A DNA stretch of 64,000 bases, taken from NCBI GenBank assembly GCA_965219855.1, contig CBDCOR010000012.1, forward strand, positions 124,001 through 188,000, in the 5' to 3' direction. The notes below the pieces were generated by a model. The model ran no database searches. It saw nothing but the letters and a program-made list of their open reading frames with translations, and was not told where the DNA came from. Source of the stretch: CAUZIZ01 sp965219855. GTDB lineage: Bacteria > Acidobacteriota > UBA6911 > RPQK01 > JAJDTT01. This document shows positions 8,516 through 17,298 of this stretch, piece by piece. The first letter of the stretch is position 1, and each line of letters starts with the position of its first letter. Both the position numbers and the translations under genes were made by a program.

Positions 8516-9415
8516 ATGTTCTTCAAGCTCTTCCTCGCTGCCCTCTTCGGAGTCTACATCGGAGTTCTCATCCTGCTCCTGGTTCGCCGCGTCTTTCCCA
8601 AGTGGAGCCGAGCGGGAACACCCAGACCACCCATCGAAGCCGAAACTGCAAGCGGCCCGGTGTTCATCGAACTGCGGCAAGTCGACAAATCTTTCGACGA
8701 GCAGCCGGTGCTGAAGCGCACGAACTTGAAGATCTTTCAGGGCGAGACTCTGGGAGTCTTGGGGAAGAGTGGAAGCGGCAAGAGCGTTCTGCTTAAACTC
8801 ATCGTCGGCCTGCTGCAACCCGACAAGGGAAGCATCCTGTTCAAAGGCGATGACATCATAATGATGGAGGAGCCCCAACTGCTTGAAGTACGCAAGCGAG
8901 TGTCCTACGTGTTTCAAAGCGGGGCCTTCTTCGACTCTCTGGACGTGAGAGAGAACGTCGCTTATCCATTGCGTGAGCAAGGGATCCTAGATGAGGAAGC
9001 GATCGGTCAACGAGTGGCCGAGCTACTTGCGGACGTCGAGTTGGACGGCATGGGGGATCAACTCTTCGACGAACTGAGCGCAGGCTCCAAGAAGCAGGTT
9101 GCGATCGCCCGAGCGATCGCCAATGCCCCGGAAGCAATTCTCTATGACGAGCCCACCACCGGGGTCGATCCCATCATTGGGAAATCGCTCAATCGGCTGA
9201 TTCGAAAGTTGAACAAGCAGAACGATTTGACCTCGGTCGTCGTGACCCATGACTTGAGGTGTATCGAGATGGTGGCGGACCGAATCATCCTGATAAAGGA
9301 TGGGTTGATCCATTTTGAGGGAGGCTTGGACGAGTTCCACGCTTCCAAAGCCCCTTATGTTCGGGCTTTTATCGCGGGGAGTCACTACGAAGAGGAACCC
9401 CTGGCAAGCGCCTAG
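8516..9415 (+). CDS. MlaF-like ABC transporter ATPase with N-terminal membrane anchor
   Basis: A 299-residue ATP-binding subunit. Residues 1-24 form a hydrophobic helix, unusual for this class. The ABC domain follows, with Walker A GKSGSGKS, Q-loop FQSGAFFDSLDV, Walker B AILYDEPTTGVDP and the H-loop VVTHD. The signature is LSAGSKKQ rather than the usual LSGGM. Overall sequence is of the MlaF/Mce type, which moves phospholipids between membranes with an MlaE permease and an MCE protein. No permease or MCE gene lies nearby. Its last 4 bp overlap the end of the convergent methyltransferase gene. Confidence 0.85.
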   Translation: MFFKLFLAALFGVYIGVLILLLVRRVFPKWSRAGTPRPPIEAETASGPVFIELRQVDKSFDEQPVLKRTNLKIFQGETLGVLGKSGSGKSVLLKLIVGLLQPDKGSILFKGDDIIMMEEPQLLEVRKRVSYVFQSGAFFDSLDVRENVAYPLREQGILDEEAIGQRVAELLADVELDGMGDQLFDELSAGSKKQVAIARAIANAPEAILYDEPTTGVDPIIGKSLNRLIRKLNKQNDLTSVVVTHDLRCIEMVADRIILIKDGLIHFEGGLDEFHASKAPYVRAFIAGSHYEEEPLASA

Positions 9416-10254
9416 TTCTCAGGACTCTCATCTGCTGCAGACTCCGGCACTCTCTTCTCAAATTCAAGCCAACCGGCACCGCGCTTGAGAAAGCGACAAG
9501 GGTAATCGGATTTGTGGATCAGCTCCAGCTGGTAGCTCGAACTGAGAACCGAGAGAGCCAAGGGTGGGCCATGGTTGATGACGAAGCGGCCTCCCGGCTT
9601 GAGAGAGGATGAAACCCGGGCCAGTGCCAGATGGATTTCCTCGGGCTGCAAACTCATGAAAAGGCTAAGTGAGATAATCCAGTCGAATGAGATTGCGAAG
9701 TGGTCTAGGGAAAAGCTACCGCTGTTGAGCAGCCGCGGCCGCTTTCCCTCCAGGCCGTGAAGTGGGATCTCGTAGTGAGCTGCCGCTTCGAGACTCTTCC
9801 TGTGTTTGTCGATCCCAAAGTAGCACCCCGAATCGAGGTATCGGACAATCCAGATTCCAGTTCTCAGGCTCCCACAACCTAGATCGGCTAGCCGGTGTCC
9901 GGGATCCAGGCCGCGAGCGACAAGATAGTCGAAGTGCTCCCTGCCAACAGCCCACGGTATGCCATAGGCATTGTGGTGCCGTTCCGTGATGAAATCGGGG
10001 TCCATGCCAAAGTTCGCACCGTATTGGCGCTGGAAGAAGCGATTCCAAGACGCCCGCAGCGTGCGCTTTGCGAAGCGTCTAAGAAGATTGAAGCACCGTC
10101 CCCGGCGCGGGTTGGGTACCGAATCCCAATCGAAGTGGGGAGATAGATCAAGGTTGTTCGAGGCTTCCAGTACGACTTCGATCTCAACGGCCGGACTCTG
10201 CTCAGCGTCCCTGCGGCTGACAACTGATGCTCCCCCTGGATTAGAATGCTGCAT
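9412..10254 (-). CDS. Class I SAM-dependent methyltransferase
   Basis: A 280-residue protein. After about 100 residues of N-terminal extension comes a Rossmann methyltransferase fold with motif I LADLGCGSLRTG, an acidic loop YFGIDKH, and the post-motif strand SLKPGGRFVINHG. The substrate cannot be told from sequence. It starts 47 bp after the hisF stop on the same strand, so it may be the last gene of the histidine operon, but no link to histidine is known. Its 3' end overlaps the ABC ATPase gene by 4 bp. Confidence 0.8.
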   Translation of the reverse strand: MQHSNPGGASVVSRRDAEQSPAVEIEVVLEASNNLDLSPHFDWDSVPNPRRGRCFNLLRRFAKRTLRASWNRFFQRQYGANFGMDPDFITERHHNAYGIPWAVGREHFDYLVARGLDPGHRLADLGCGSLRTGIWIVRYLDSGCYFGIDKHRKSLEAAAHYEIPLHGLEGKRPRLLNSGSFSLDHFAISFDWIISLSLFMSLQPEEIHLALARVSSSLKPGGRFVINHGPPLALSVLSSSYQLELIHKSDYPCRFLKRGAGWLEFEKRVPESAADESPEN

Positions 10255-10301
10255 CGATGTGCAACCCGTGGCTGTTCAGGGCCTCGAGGCTTCCCAGCAG
10301 A

Positions 10302-11057
10302 TCAATGGCGAACCGGGATGCCACTCCTGGCCAGCAGCTCCTTTACCTCGCCGATCGAATGTTGATCATAGTGAAAGATGCTGGCTGCCAGGACCGCATC
10401 GGCCTGACCCACCTGAAGTCCCTGCAAGAGGTCTTCTGGAGAACCCGCGCCACCCGAGGCTATGACGGGTATCCGCACCAGAGCACTGATCTTCTGCAGT
10501 AGTTCCAGATCGTATCCTGACTGGGTGCCGTCCCGATCCATCGAGGTCAGGAGAATCTCGCCGGCTCCGAGTTCCTCACCTTCCTTTATCCAATCGAGTC
10601 CGTCTCGATCGGTCTCGAAGCGGCCCCCTCCAACAAAGACCTTCCAGGCACCATTCGTTCGCTTCACGTCGACTGCCAACACGATACACTGGGATCCGAA
10701 CTCGAGAGCGGCTCGCCGTATGAGTGTGGGATCCTTGACCGCGGCGCTGTTGATTGAAACCTTGTCTGCCCCGGCACGAAGTAGCTCCTGGACCTGTTCC
10801 AGGGAGCGAATGCCACCACCCACAGTGAAAGGGATAAAGATCGAGTCGGCTACACGCCTGACCCATTCCAGTACCGTCTTCCGCTCCTCGACGGTGGCAG
10901 TGATGTCCAGAAATACGAGCTCGTCGGCTCCCTCTTCATAGTAGCGTTGGCCCAGAGCCACTGGATCTCCGGCATCACGCAGATCCACGAAGTGGATCCC
11001 CTTGACAACCCTTCCCCCAGACACGTCCAGACAGGGGATGATCCTCTTAGCCAGCAC
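10302..11057 (-). CDS. hisF: Imidazole glycerol phosphate synthase, cyclase subunit HisF
   Basis: HisF, 251 residues, a TIM barrel that pairs with HisH. Ammonia from HisH is used to convert PRFAR to imidazole glycerol phosphate and AICAR. Typical stretches are AKRIIPCLDVSGGRVVKG, the phosphate-binding VGGGIRS, and IASGGAGSPEDL. It starts at GTG and overlaps the end of hisA by 11 bp, consistent with translational coupling. Confidence 0.96.
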   Translation of the reverse strand: MLAKRIIPCLDVSGGRVVKGIHFVDLRDAGDPVALGQRYYEEGADELVFLDITATVEERKTVLEWVRRVADSIFIPFTVGGGIRSLEQVQELLRAGADKVSINSAAVKDPTLIRRAALEFGSQCIVLAVDVKRTNGAWKVFVGGGRFETDRDGLDWIKEGEELGAGEILLTSMDRDGTQSGYDLELLQKISALVRIPVIASGGAGSPEDLLQGLQVGQADAVLAASIFHYDQHSIGEVKELLARSGIPVRH

Positions 11058-11766
11058 CTGCCCACTCCTCCAGGGAGAGTCCGCCCTCGTACAGGGCCTT
11101 TCCTACGATGGCGCCTCCGACACCAATCTGCCGCAGACGGTCAACGTGGTCGAGGTTGCTGATGCCTCCTGCAGCGACCAGGCTCGTCGAAGGGCCAAGC
11201 ATTTCCAGAAGTTGGGAATAGCTCGCATAGTTCGGATGCTCTAAAGTCCCATCTCGCTCCACATCGGTACAGATCACCTGGCTCAGCCCCCAGGACAAGA
11301 CTCGCTCTACCACCTGTTTCAGATCCAAGGAGCTTTCTTCCAGCCATCCTTGGCTCTGCAATCGCCCCTTTCGAAGGTCGAGGCTCACGATGAAGGGATC
11401 TGGTCCCCATTTTTCCAGCCACTCTTCAACTTGCTCCGGCTGTGTCAAGACGACCGTGCCCAGGATCATATGGGAGATCCCCCAGCCCAATAGCTGGGCT
11501 ACATCTCGAGACTCCCGGATCCCTCCTCCCAGTTGGACCGGGATGTCGATCGATTTCAGGATTCGGTGAATGGAAGGGCGGTTTCGACCACCTCCGTCAC
11601 GGGCTCCCTCTAGATCCACCACGTGGAGCCTGGAAAATCCAGCGCTCGCGAAACTGAGTGCCTGTGTGACCGGGTCGTCGGCGTAGACGGTCTTTCGCTC
11701 AAAGTCGCCCTGATAAAGGCGGACACATTTGCCTTCAACCAAATCAATCGCCGGAATCACCTGCAC
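11047..11766 (-). CDS. hisA: ProFAR isomerase HisA
   Basis: HisA, 239 residues, the TIM-barrel isomerase that opens the ribose ring of ProFAR to give PRFAR. Motifs include VIPAIDLVEGKCVRLYQGDF, the phosphate-binding LGGGIRE, and VAAGGISNLDHV. GTG start, 3 bp after the hisH stop. The tight spacing with hisH and hisF keeps the three consecutive steps together. Confidence 0.95.
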   Translation of the reverse strand: MQVIPAIDLVEGKCVRLYQGDFERKTVYADDPVTQALSFASAGFSRLHVVDLEGARDGGGRNRPSIHRILKSIDIPVQLGGGIRESRDVAQLLGWGISHMILGTVVLTQPEQVEEWLEKWGPDPFIVSLDLRKGRLQSQGWLEESSLDLKQVVERVLSWGLSQVICTDVERDGTLEHPNYASYSQLLEMLGPSTSLVAAGGISNLDHVDRLRQIGVGGAIVGKALYEGGLSLEEWAGAG

Positions 11767-11769
11767 AGG

Positions 11770-12381
11770 TCAACTCGCTTCAATAAAGTTCTTCAGGAGC
11801 CGAAGACCGACCTCCCCGGAGCGTTCAGGATGGAACTGCACCCCCCAAAAGTGATCGCGAGCCACAATTGAAGCGAAGGTCTCGTCGTAGTCGGTGACGG
11901 CCAGCGTGGTGGTGTCCCCCGCAGGAGCGAAATAGCTGTGGACGAAATAGAAGTAGGTATCGTCTGGAATGCCCTCCAGCAGCCTGGCAGCAACAGAGTC
12001 GATAGCCAAGTTAGGTTCTCGGCGAACCTGGTTCCAACCGATGTGGGGCACCTTGACCGAGGAGCGGTCGAAACACCGCACCCTACCCGGCAGCAGCTTC
12101 AAGCAGCTCGTATTCTCTTCTTCCGACCCGTCGAAGAGTACCTGAAGTCCCAAACAGATGCCTAGGAAGGGAACCCGGAGATTCCTCAGCACTGGCACCA
12201 GCCCCTGCTCGGAGAGGGAATCCATAGCAGCCCGGGCCGATCCGACGCCCGGCAGAATAACCCTACTCGCGGCCCCAACCACATCAGGATCTCCTGAGAA
12301 CACGAAATCCACACCTAGGTGTTTCAGGGCGTTCCCAACGTTGTAGAGATTCCCGGCCTTGTAGTCGATTACTACCGTCAT
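11770..12381 (-). CDS. hisH: Imidazole glycerol phosphate synthase, glutaminase subunit HisH
   Basis: HisH, 203 residues, a class I glutamine amidotransferase that supplies ammonia to HisF. The nucleophile Cys is in FLGICLGLQ and the His-Glu pair in QFHPERSGEVG. The oxyanion strand LPGVGSARAAM is present. The start codon is ATG. Upstream, a GTCTGAACGTC repeat separates it from hisB, the only large gap in this operon. Confidence 0.96.
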   Translation of the reverse strand: MTVVIDYKAGNLYNVGNALKHLGVDFVFSGDPDVVGAASRVILPGVGSARAAMDSLSEQGLVPVLRNLRVPFLGICLGLQVLFDGSEEENTSCLKLLPGRVRCFDRSSVKVPHIGWNQVRREPNLAIDSVAARLLEGIPDDTYFYFVHSYFAPAGDTTTLAVTDYDETFASIVARDHFWGVQFHPERSGEVGLRLLKNFIEAS

Positions 12382-12413
12382 GGCGTTATGAAAGTTGCAG
12401 GTTGCAGATCAAA

Positions 12414-12560
12414 TACGTCGCACGTCTGAACGTCTGAACGTCGCACGTCCCAGGTTGTGGGTCACCGGCGATGGGTCCTGAAAGTTTCAGGTTTCCGCGG
12501 CTGTCAGTTCCGAAGCTGTCCGCTGCTGGCCAAAGGACGTGCGACGTTCAGACGTGCGAC
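12414..12560. repeat. GTCTGAACGTC palindromic repeat, copy B, inside the his operon
   Basis: About 147 bp with the family's left end (CGCACGTCTGAACGTCTG), middle (CACCGGCGATG, then CAGTTCCGAAGCTGTCCGCT) and inverted right end. It occupies the 188-bp gap between hisB and hisH. Unlike the other copies it sits within a co-directional operon, so a strong hairpin here could cause partial termination or mark an RNA processing point. Confidence 0.85.
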
Positions 12561-12569
12561 CTTTCTTTG

Positions 12570-13163
12570 TTAGAGACTTCCCTTGGTCGAAGGGACGCTG
12601 TCTCCGGATCTCGCGTTAAGGGTTATAGCTTGCCGTAGCGCTCGGGCGAACCCTTTGAACATCGCTTCGACCCGATGATGTTCGTTCTCTCCCGGGTTCA
12701 GAAGCCGAAAGTGCAGATTGGCGCGAGCCTCTACAGCCAGGGAGCGGAAGAAGTGAGAAACCATCTCGGTGGAGAGGTCCCCAACTTTCTCTCGCTGGGG
12801 CACATAATCGCTACAGAAGGTAAAGCGCCCTCCCAGATCAATTGCCACGGCTACAAGGACTTCGTCCATGGGTAGAAGACTGGAGCCATAGCGTTCGATT
12901 CCAGTCTTGTGGCCTACGGCTTCCCGCAACGCCTGCCCCAGCACGAGGCCTACATCCTCGACGAGATGATGGTCGTCTACTTCCAGATCACCCGTCGCCT
13001 TCAAGTCGAGGTCGATCAAAGAATGCAGAGCCAGAAGGTGAAGCATGTGATCGAAGAACCCCACACTTACATCACTTGAAAAATCACCCTGTCCATCGAG
13101 ATTCAGGTCCAGCGATATCTGGGTCTCGTTGGTCTGTCTGGTAACTGATGCAATTCGGCTCAC
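12570..13163 (-). CDS. hisB: Imidazoleglycerol-phosphate dehydratase HisB
   Basis: The monofunctional dehydratase, 197 residues. It removes water from imidazole glycerol phosphate using two manganese ions. The metal-binding motifs GFFDHMLHLLALHS, DDHHLVEDVG and NEHHRVEAMFKGF are intact. The GTG start overlaps the hisC stop as GTGA. There is no fused phosphatase, so histidinol phosphatase must be encoded elsewhere. Confidence 0.96.
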   Translation of the reverse strand: MSRIASVTRQTNETQISLDLNLDGQGDFSSDVSVGFFDHMLHLLALHSLIDLDLKATGDLEVDDHHLVEDVGLVLGQALREAVGHKTGIERYGSSLLPMDEVLVAVAIDLGGRFTFCSDYVPQREKVGDLSTEMVSHFFRSLAVEARANLHFRLLNPGENEHHRVEAMFKGFARALRQAITLNARSGDSVPSTKGSL

Positions 13164-14221
13164 CTGGGCCCTCTCCTCTCTGGGCTACAAAGCTCGAGCT
13201 CGCTAAGGAAGCGGTCGTTCTCAGCCATGGTGCCAATCGTAACCCGTATGCAGCCCTCCAATCCAGGAAGCGAGCTGCGATCCCGCACCACGATTCCCTT
13301 TCCCAATAACTGACAACACACCTCGCGGGACCGCGGGCAACGAAAAAGGAGAAAGTTCGCGTCCGAGGGGTAGACAGTCTCAATACTCGAGAGCCTGGCC
13401 AGGGAAGCAGCTACTCGGACCCTTTCGGCTCGAATTTGCTGCATTTCGAACCTCTTGGATCGAGCCGCTCGCAGCACCTCAACACCGCTCTTCATGGCGA
13501 GCTGGCCAAGGTTATAGGGTGCCTTGACTTTCAAAAAGAGTGAGATGATCTCTGCCCCGGCAACGGCATAACCCAACCTCACACCGGCCCGCCCAAACGC
13601 CTTCGACAAGGTCCTCACCACAATCAGGTTCGGATGCTCGGGTAGCTCCGAAACCAGCGAGGGGGACTCCGAAAACTCGATATAGGCTTCGTCGACGACC
13701 ACAACTCCTTGCCAACTCCGACACAGCTGAAGGACCTGATCCGGATCTAGCAGATTCCCGGTGGGGTTGTTGGGAGAACAGAGAAAGAACACCTTGACCT
13801 CAGGAGGCAGCTGCCCGAGGAGGTGGTCGGCGTCAAAATCGAAGCTTTCATCGAGGCGAACTTCAAAAATCGTCACTCCAAAAACCTGAGCCAGAACTCG
13901 GTACATGCCATAAGTCGGCTCCGCCACCGCCACCTGGTCTTGACCTGGCTGACAAAAGACCTTGAAAACCCAATCCAGAACCTCATCTGAACCTACTCCC
14001 GCCACCACGTTCTCCGGCTCCACGTGCAGGTACTCCGCCAGCACCTGACGCAGCTCAGCCTGATTCGGATCGGGGTAGCGGTTGAGCTGTATTCCACCCC
14101 AAAGCTGGGGAAAGGGATTCTCGTTGGCATCCAACAGGATGCCCTCTTGAATCGTCTCCCGGGCAGAGTGATATGGTTCCAACGCCCTTATATTGGGTCG
14201 CACCAATTGACTGATATCCAT
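13160..14221 (-). CDS. hisC: Histidinol-phosphate aminotransferase HisC
   Basis: A fold-type I PLP aminotransferase converting imidazole acetol phosphate to histidinol phosphate. The start at 14221 gives 353 residues, the usual length. An upstream in-frame start at 14305 would lie inside hisD and add residues not typical of the family. Visible motifs are LDANENPFP near the N-terminus, CSPNNPTGNLL, the strand VVVDEAYIEF, and TLSKAFGRAGVRLGY with the PLP lysine. It overlaps hisB at the stop/start codons. Confidence 0.95.
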   Translation of the reverse strand: MDISQLVRPNIRALEPYHSARETIQEGILLDANENPFPQLWGGIQLNRYPDPNQAELRQVLAEYLHVEPENVVAGVGSDEVLDWVFKVFCQPGQDQVAVAEPTYGMYRVLAQVFGVTIFEVRLDESFDFDADHLLGQLPPEVKVFFLCSPNNPTGNLLDPDQVLQLCRSWQGVVVVDEAYIEFSESPSLVSELPEHPNLIVVRTLSKAFGRAGVRLGYAVAGAEIISLFLKVKAPYNLGQLAMKSGVEVLRAARSKRFEMQQIRAERVRVAASLARLSSIETVYPSDANFLLFRCPRSREVCCQLLGKGIVVRDRSSLPGLEGCIRVTIGTMAENDRFLSELELCSPERRGPR

Positions 14222-14267
14222 GTCGAATCTCGTCTGGTCATCCCATCCTACACCTGGACCGTCGGGG

Positions 14268-15566
14268 TCACGAATCCGTCGATCCACGACCGAGACGAAT
14301 TGCAACCGCCCGCCGATGCCCCTCCAGCCCCTCCAATGCGGCTAGGGTCTCCAACGTCGGGGCCAGCGCCCTCAGCCCGTCCTCATTCAGCTCTTGAAAG
14401 GTAATCTTCTTGACATAGCTGTCCAGCGAAACCCCGGAGAAACTCCTGGCCAACCCTGACGTCGGCAGAGTATGGTTGGTGCCCGATGCATAGTCCCCCG
14501 CTACCTCGGGAGACCAGGGTCCCAAGAAGACCGAACCTGCTGAATCGATATTGCTCACCCATTGCCGAGGGTCCTCCAAATGCAGGATCAAGTGCTCGGG
14601 TGCATAGGAATTGGCGAATCGCAAAGCATCTTCCAGCGAAGGTGCTAGGACCGAAAAGCTCTGCTCCAGCGCATCGGCTGCAAAGCGCCTGCGGGGGAGA
14701 TCTTGCGTCGTCGATTCCAGAAGACTTCCTACCTCGGTCAGGGTCGATTCCGAAGTGGACACGAGAACCGTCTGGCTATCGCTCCCATGCTCTGCCTGAG
14801 CGATGAGGTCAGACGCCACGAACTCGGGCAGGGCAGTTTCGTCAGCCACAACCAGGACCTCACTTGGGCCCGCCACCATGTCGATTGCGGTCCCTCGTAG
14901 TGAAGCCAGGAGTTTGGCCGATTGTACGATCCGGCTTCCCGGCCCCAGAATCTTGTCTACTCTGGAAACCGTCTCGGTGCCGATGCACATAGCCGCAATC
15001 GCCTGGGCACCCCCTATTCTCAGAACCTCTGAGATTCCTGCTATCTCAGCGGCCACCAGGACCTCCGGGGCGACTGAACCATCGGGGCGCGGCGGCACCG
15101 AAAGTGTGACCTCCGAACAGCCCGCGATCCGAGCCGGAACTCCCAGCATGAGGACCGTCGAAGGAAGAACCGCCGTTCCTCCGGGCACATAGAGTCCTAC
15201 CGAGGCGATCGGTCGACTCTCGCGCCAACAGCGAATCCCGGCCTCGACCTCGTGAACTTCCTGCGAGATTCTCTGCGCCTGGTGAAACGTTCGGATGTTG
15301 GTAGCCGCTCGGCGCAGCGCTTGAGCCGAATCCTCTGACACCTGGCTACCCGCCTTGGAAAACTCCTCAGGAGCAACCCCAAGGACCGGCGTCTGGACGC
15401 CATCGAAGCGGAGGGTATACTCACGCACAGCCTCATCGCCGCGGGCGTCGACGGCATCGAAGATGGCACGGCAGGTCTCCAGCAGTGTGAGATCCTCGAT
15501 CGGGTTTCGACTACATAGCTCCCGGATCTGATCCGGCGAGAGGTCGTGGAGGCGATAAGACTTCAT
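14268..15566 (-). CDS. hisD: Histidinol dehydrogenase HisD
   Basis: A zinc enzyme of 432 residues that oxidises histidinol to histidine in two NAD-dependent steps. Recognisable stretches are YVPGGTAVLPSTVLMLGVPA, DMVAGPSEVLVVADE, QAEHGSDSQ, and the C-terminal YAPEHLILH and GTNHTLPTSG. The start at 15566 follows GAAGG and overlaps the yerC stop as ATGA. hisG and hisI/hisE, the first pathway steps, are not in this window. Confidence 0.96.
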   Translation of the reverse strand: MKSYRLHDLSPDQIRELCSRNPIEDLTLLETCRAIFDAVDARGDEAVREYTLRFDGVQTPVLGVAPEEFSKAGSQVSEDSAQALRRAATNIRTFHQAQRISQEVHEVEAGIRCWRESRPIASVGLYVPGGTAVLPSTVLMLGVPARIAGCSEVTLSVPPRPDGSVAPEVLVAAEIAGISEVLRIGGAQAIAAMCIGTETVSRVDKILGPGSRIVQSAKLLASLRGTAIDMVAGPSEVLVVADETALPEFVASDLIAQAEHGSDSQTVLVSTSESTLTEVGSLLESTTQDLPRRRFAADALEQSFSVLAPSLEDALRFANSYAPEHLILHLEDPRQWVSNIDSAGSVFLGPWSPEVAGDYASGTNHTLPTSGLARSFSGVSLDSYVKKITFQELNEDGLRALAPTLETLAALEGLEGHRRAVAIRLGRGSTDS

Positions 15567-15898
15567 GCCTTCACCGATTTTCTTTTCTTTTGCCGAGCCT
15601 GAACCGCGCCCGACCCCATACGCTCGAGCATGAACCGGTAGCCGCCCTCGCCATGGTTGACCCAATGAGCGATCCGGGTGATGGTAGCGGTGCTAGCGCC
15701 GGTCAGCTCATTAATCCTCCGGTAGGGAATCTCTTGAGCGACCATTTGCGCCACCTCCCAACGCTCTGCCATCGCCTCCAGTTCCCCCAGGGTGCAAAGA
15801 TCCCTGAAGAAGCGTGCACACTCTTCACGATCCTTCAAGCAGGCGGCGGCCTCAAAAAGATTCCAAAGAGCCCGATTCTGTTCCAGAGCTTCTTCCAT
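15563..15898 (-). CDS. TrpR-superfamily regulator YerC/HisR, first gene of the his operon
   Basis: A 111-residue protein of the YerC/YecD family, related to the Trp repressor. The helix-turn-helix is in IPYRRINELTGASTATITRI, followed by the typical HWVNHGEGGY. Members of this family in Gram-positive bacteria have been proposed as histidine-responsive repressors (HisR). Here the gene overlaps hisD by 4 bp, strongly suggesting it controls this operon. A basic tail (RQKKRKSVKA) follows the domain. The ATG lies about 25 bp downstream of a TTTAA-N4-TTAAA palindrome. Confidence 0.9.
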   Translation of the reverse strand: MEEALEQNRALWNLFEAAACLKDREECARFFRDLCTLGELEAMAERWEVAQMVAQEIPYRRINELTGASTATITRIAHWVNHGEGGYRFMLERMGSGAVQARQKKRKSVKA

Positions 15899-15922
15899 AT
15901 TTCTGTCCTAATACGATAGCGT

Positions 15923-15940
15923 TTTAACACATTAAATCAA
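15923..15940 (-). promoter_or_regulatory. Candidate operator/promoter of the his operon
   Basis: The palindrome TTTAA-CACA-TTAAA (15923-15936) lies 25 bp upstream of yerC. On the minus strand TTGATT overlaps its upstream edge as a possible -35 box, with ATCGTA or TATCGT 16-17 nt later as a weak -10. An operator over the -35 box would suit repression by the YerC/HisR protein. This is inferred from position and symmetry only. Confidence 0.35.
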
Positions 15941-15992
15941 ATGGCACAAGCCTGTATGTAGAATAGATTTCAAGTTGTAGCTTCCGGGTTGC

Positions 15993-16165
15993 GGTCGCAC
16001 GTCTGGGGAGAGTCGCACGTCTGAACGTCTGAACGTCGCACGTCTCTCAGCCCACAAGTCTACGCTGAAGGACGGTCGGTGTTCAGTGAACTGGAGTTCC
16101 TGGTCTAGGGCAAAGAGTCGACGGCTAAGGGACGTGCGACGTTCAGACGTTCAGACGTGCGACGT
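15993..16165. repeat. GTCTGAACGTC palindromic repeat, copy C
   Basis: About 173 bp between the end of korB and the his operon promoter. The left and right ends match the family well. The middle is the most diverged copy, but it keeps CAGTGAACTGGAGTTCC and GACGGCTAAGGGACGTGCG. It could insulate the his operon from korAB transcription. The other bases of 15899-16231 show nothing else apart from the candidate operator. Confidence 0.8.
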
Positions 16166-16231
16166 GAGCAGTTCGACCGAAGATGCGTAATGCCAACCAC
16201 CGCCCTCGCCATCGGCAACTCTCTTGGAGAC

Positions 16232-17281
16232 CTACATCAACTCCCGCATCATCTCTTCTAGAGCCTCCCGGCTAGGATGCAGCTGGTCTTGCGGGAGGCC
16301 ACAGAGGGGTTCCTCACCCAAATCCAATGAGTCTACGAAGGTTTTTGCTACGGGATCAACGTACAGAAGGCCAGTCAGAAATTCGGTCGAGGCGGCCGCG
16401 TCGTGAAGACTGCGCATTGCTCCGGCCTTACTCATGGGGTCGTAGTCACGGTCCAGCTTGCGCAGCCTGATGTGCGAGCCATCATGCATCTCCACTTCCG
16501 TGGCTTCACCTTCCGAATAGTCGATCGTTTCGATCGGATCGAAGTGGGGAATGAAGTCGATCTGATGTAGAAGCTCTTCGTGCTCCTTGGCCCACTTGTA
16601 GCTCTTCGTAGAGCCATCATGATTGTTGAAGGTGACACAGGGACTGATGATGTCCAACATGCTGGTCCCACTGTGGCTGAGACATCCTTTTAGCAGCGAC
16701 ACCACTTGCTTCGGATCCCCGGCAAAGGACCGGCCCACAAAAGTGCAGCCCATCTCGATTGCCAGCGAACAGCAGTCAATCGCCGGCAGTTTGTTGCTGA
16801 CTCCCGTCTTGAGCTTGGATCCTTGATCAGCCGTTGCCGAGAACTGCCCCTTGGTCAGGCCATAGACCCCGTTGTTCTCAATGATGTAGATCATTGGGAC
16901 GTTTCTTCGAACCAGGTGACAGAACTGCCCCAACCCAATCGACGCAGTGTCTCCATCTCCGCTGACACCAATGCAGATGAGCTTGTGGTTCGCCAGAATC
17001 GCGCCGGTCGCCAGTGAAGGCATCCGGCCATGAACACCGTTGAAGCCGTGAGAGGTGTTCATGAAGTAGGCAGGGGTTTTGCTCGAACAGCCAATCCCAC
17101 TCATCTTGGCGACCTGGTAGGGGTTGACACCCAAGTCGTAAAAGCTCCGGATGATCTGGTTGGTGATGCTGTCGTGACCGCATCCGGAGCACAGGGTTGA
17201 AAGCTGTCCGGCGTAATCGGATCTAGCCAAACCGATCCGATTTAGATTTTTCTTCTTGGGCTGCTGCTCACCTACGGCCAT
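16232..17281 (-). CDS. korB: 2-oxoacid:ferredoxin oxidoreductase beta subunit (KorB-like)
   Basis: A 349-residue TPP-binding beta subunit that works with the upstream gene product to decarboxylate a 2-oxoacid, probably 2-oxoglutarate, with ferredoxin. Motifs include LCSGCGHDSI, KMSGIGCSSKTP, the TPP/magnesium site GVSGDGDTASIG and IENNGVYGLTKGQFS. The GDGD motif is followed by ASIGLGQF instead of the more common SIGGNH. The ATG is preceded by GGGGGAG. A palindromic element occupies the whole gap to korA, so korB may now depend on read-through of a hairpin-rich RNA. Confidence 0.9.
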   Translation of the reverse strand: MAVGEQQPKKKNLNRIGLARSDYAGQLSTLCSGCGHDSITNQIIRSFYDLGVNPYQVAKMSGIGCSSKTPAYFMNTSHGFNGVHGRMPSLATGAILANHKLICIGVSGDGDTASIGLGQFCHLVRRNVPMIYIIENNGVYGLTKGQFSATADQGSKLKTGVSNKLPAIDCCSLAIEMGCTFVGRSFAGDPKQVVSLLKGCLSHSGTSMLDIISPCVTFNNHDGSTKSYKWAKEHEELLHQIDFIPHFDPIETIDYSEGEATEVEMHDGSHIRLRKLDRDYDPMSKAGAMRSLHDAAASTEFLTGLLYVDPVAKTFVDSLDLGEEPLCGLPQDQLHPSREALEEMMRELM

Positions 17282-17298
17282 TATGTTACTCCCCCCTA

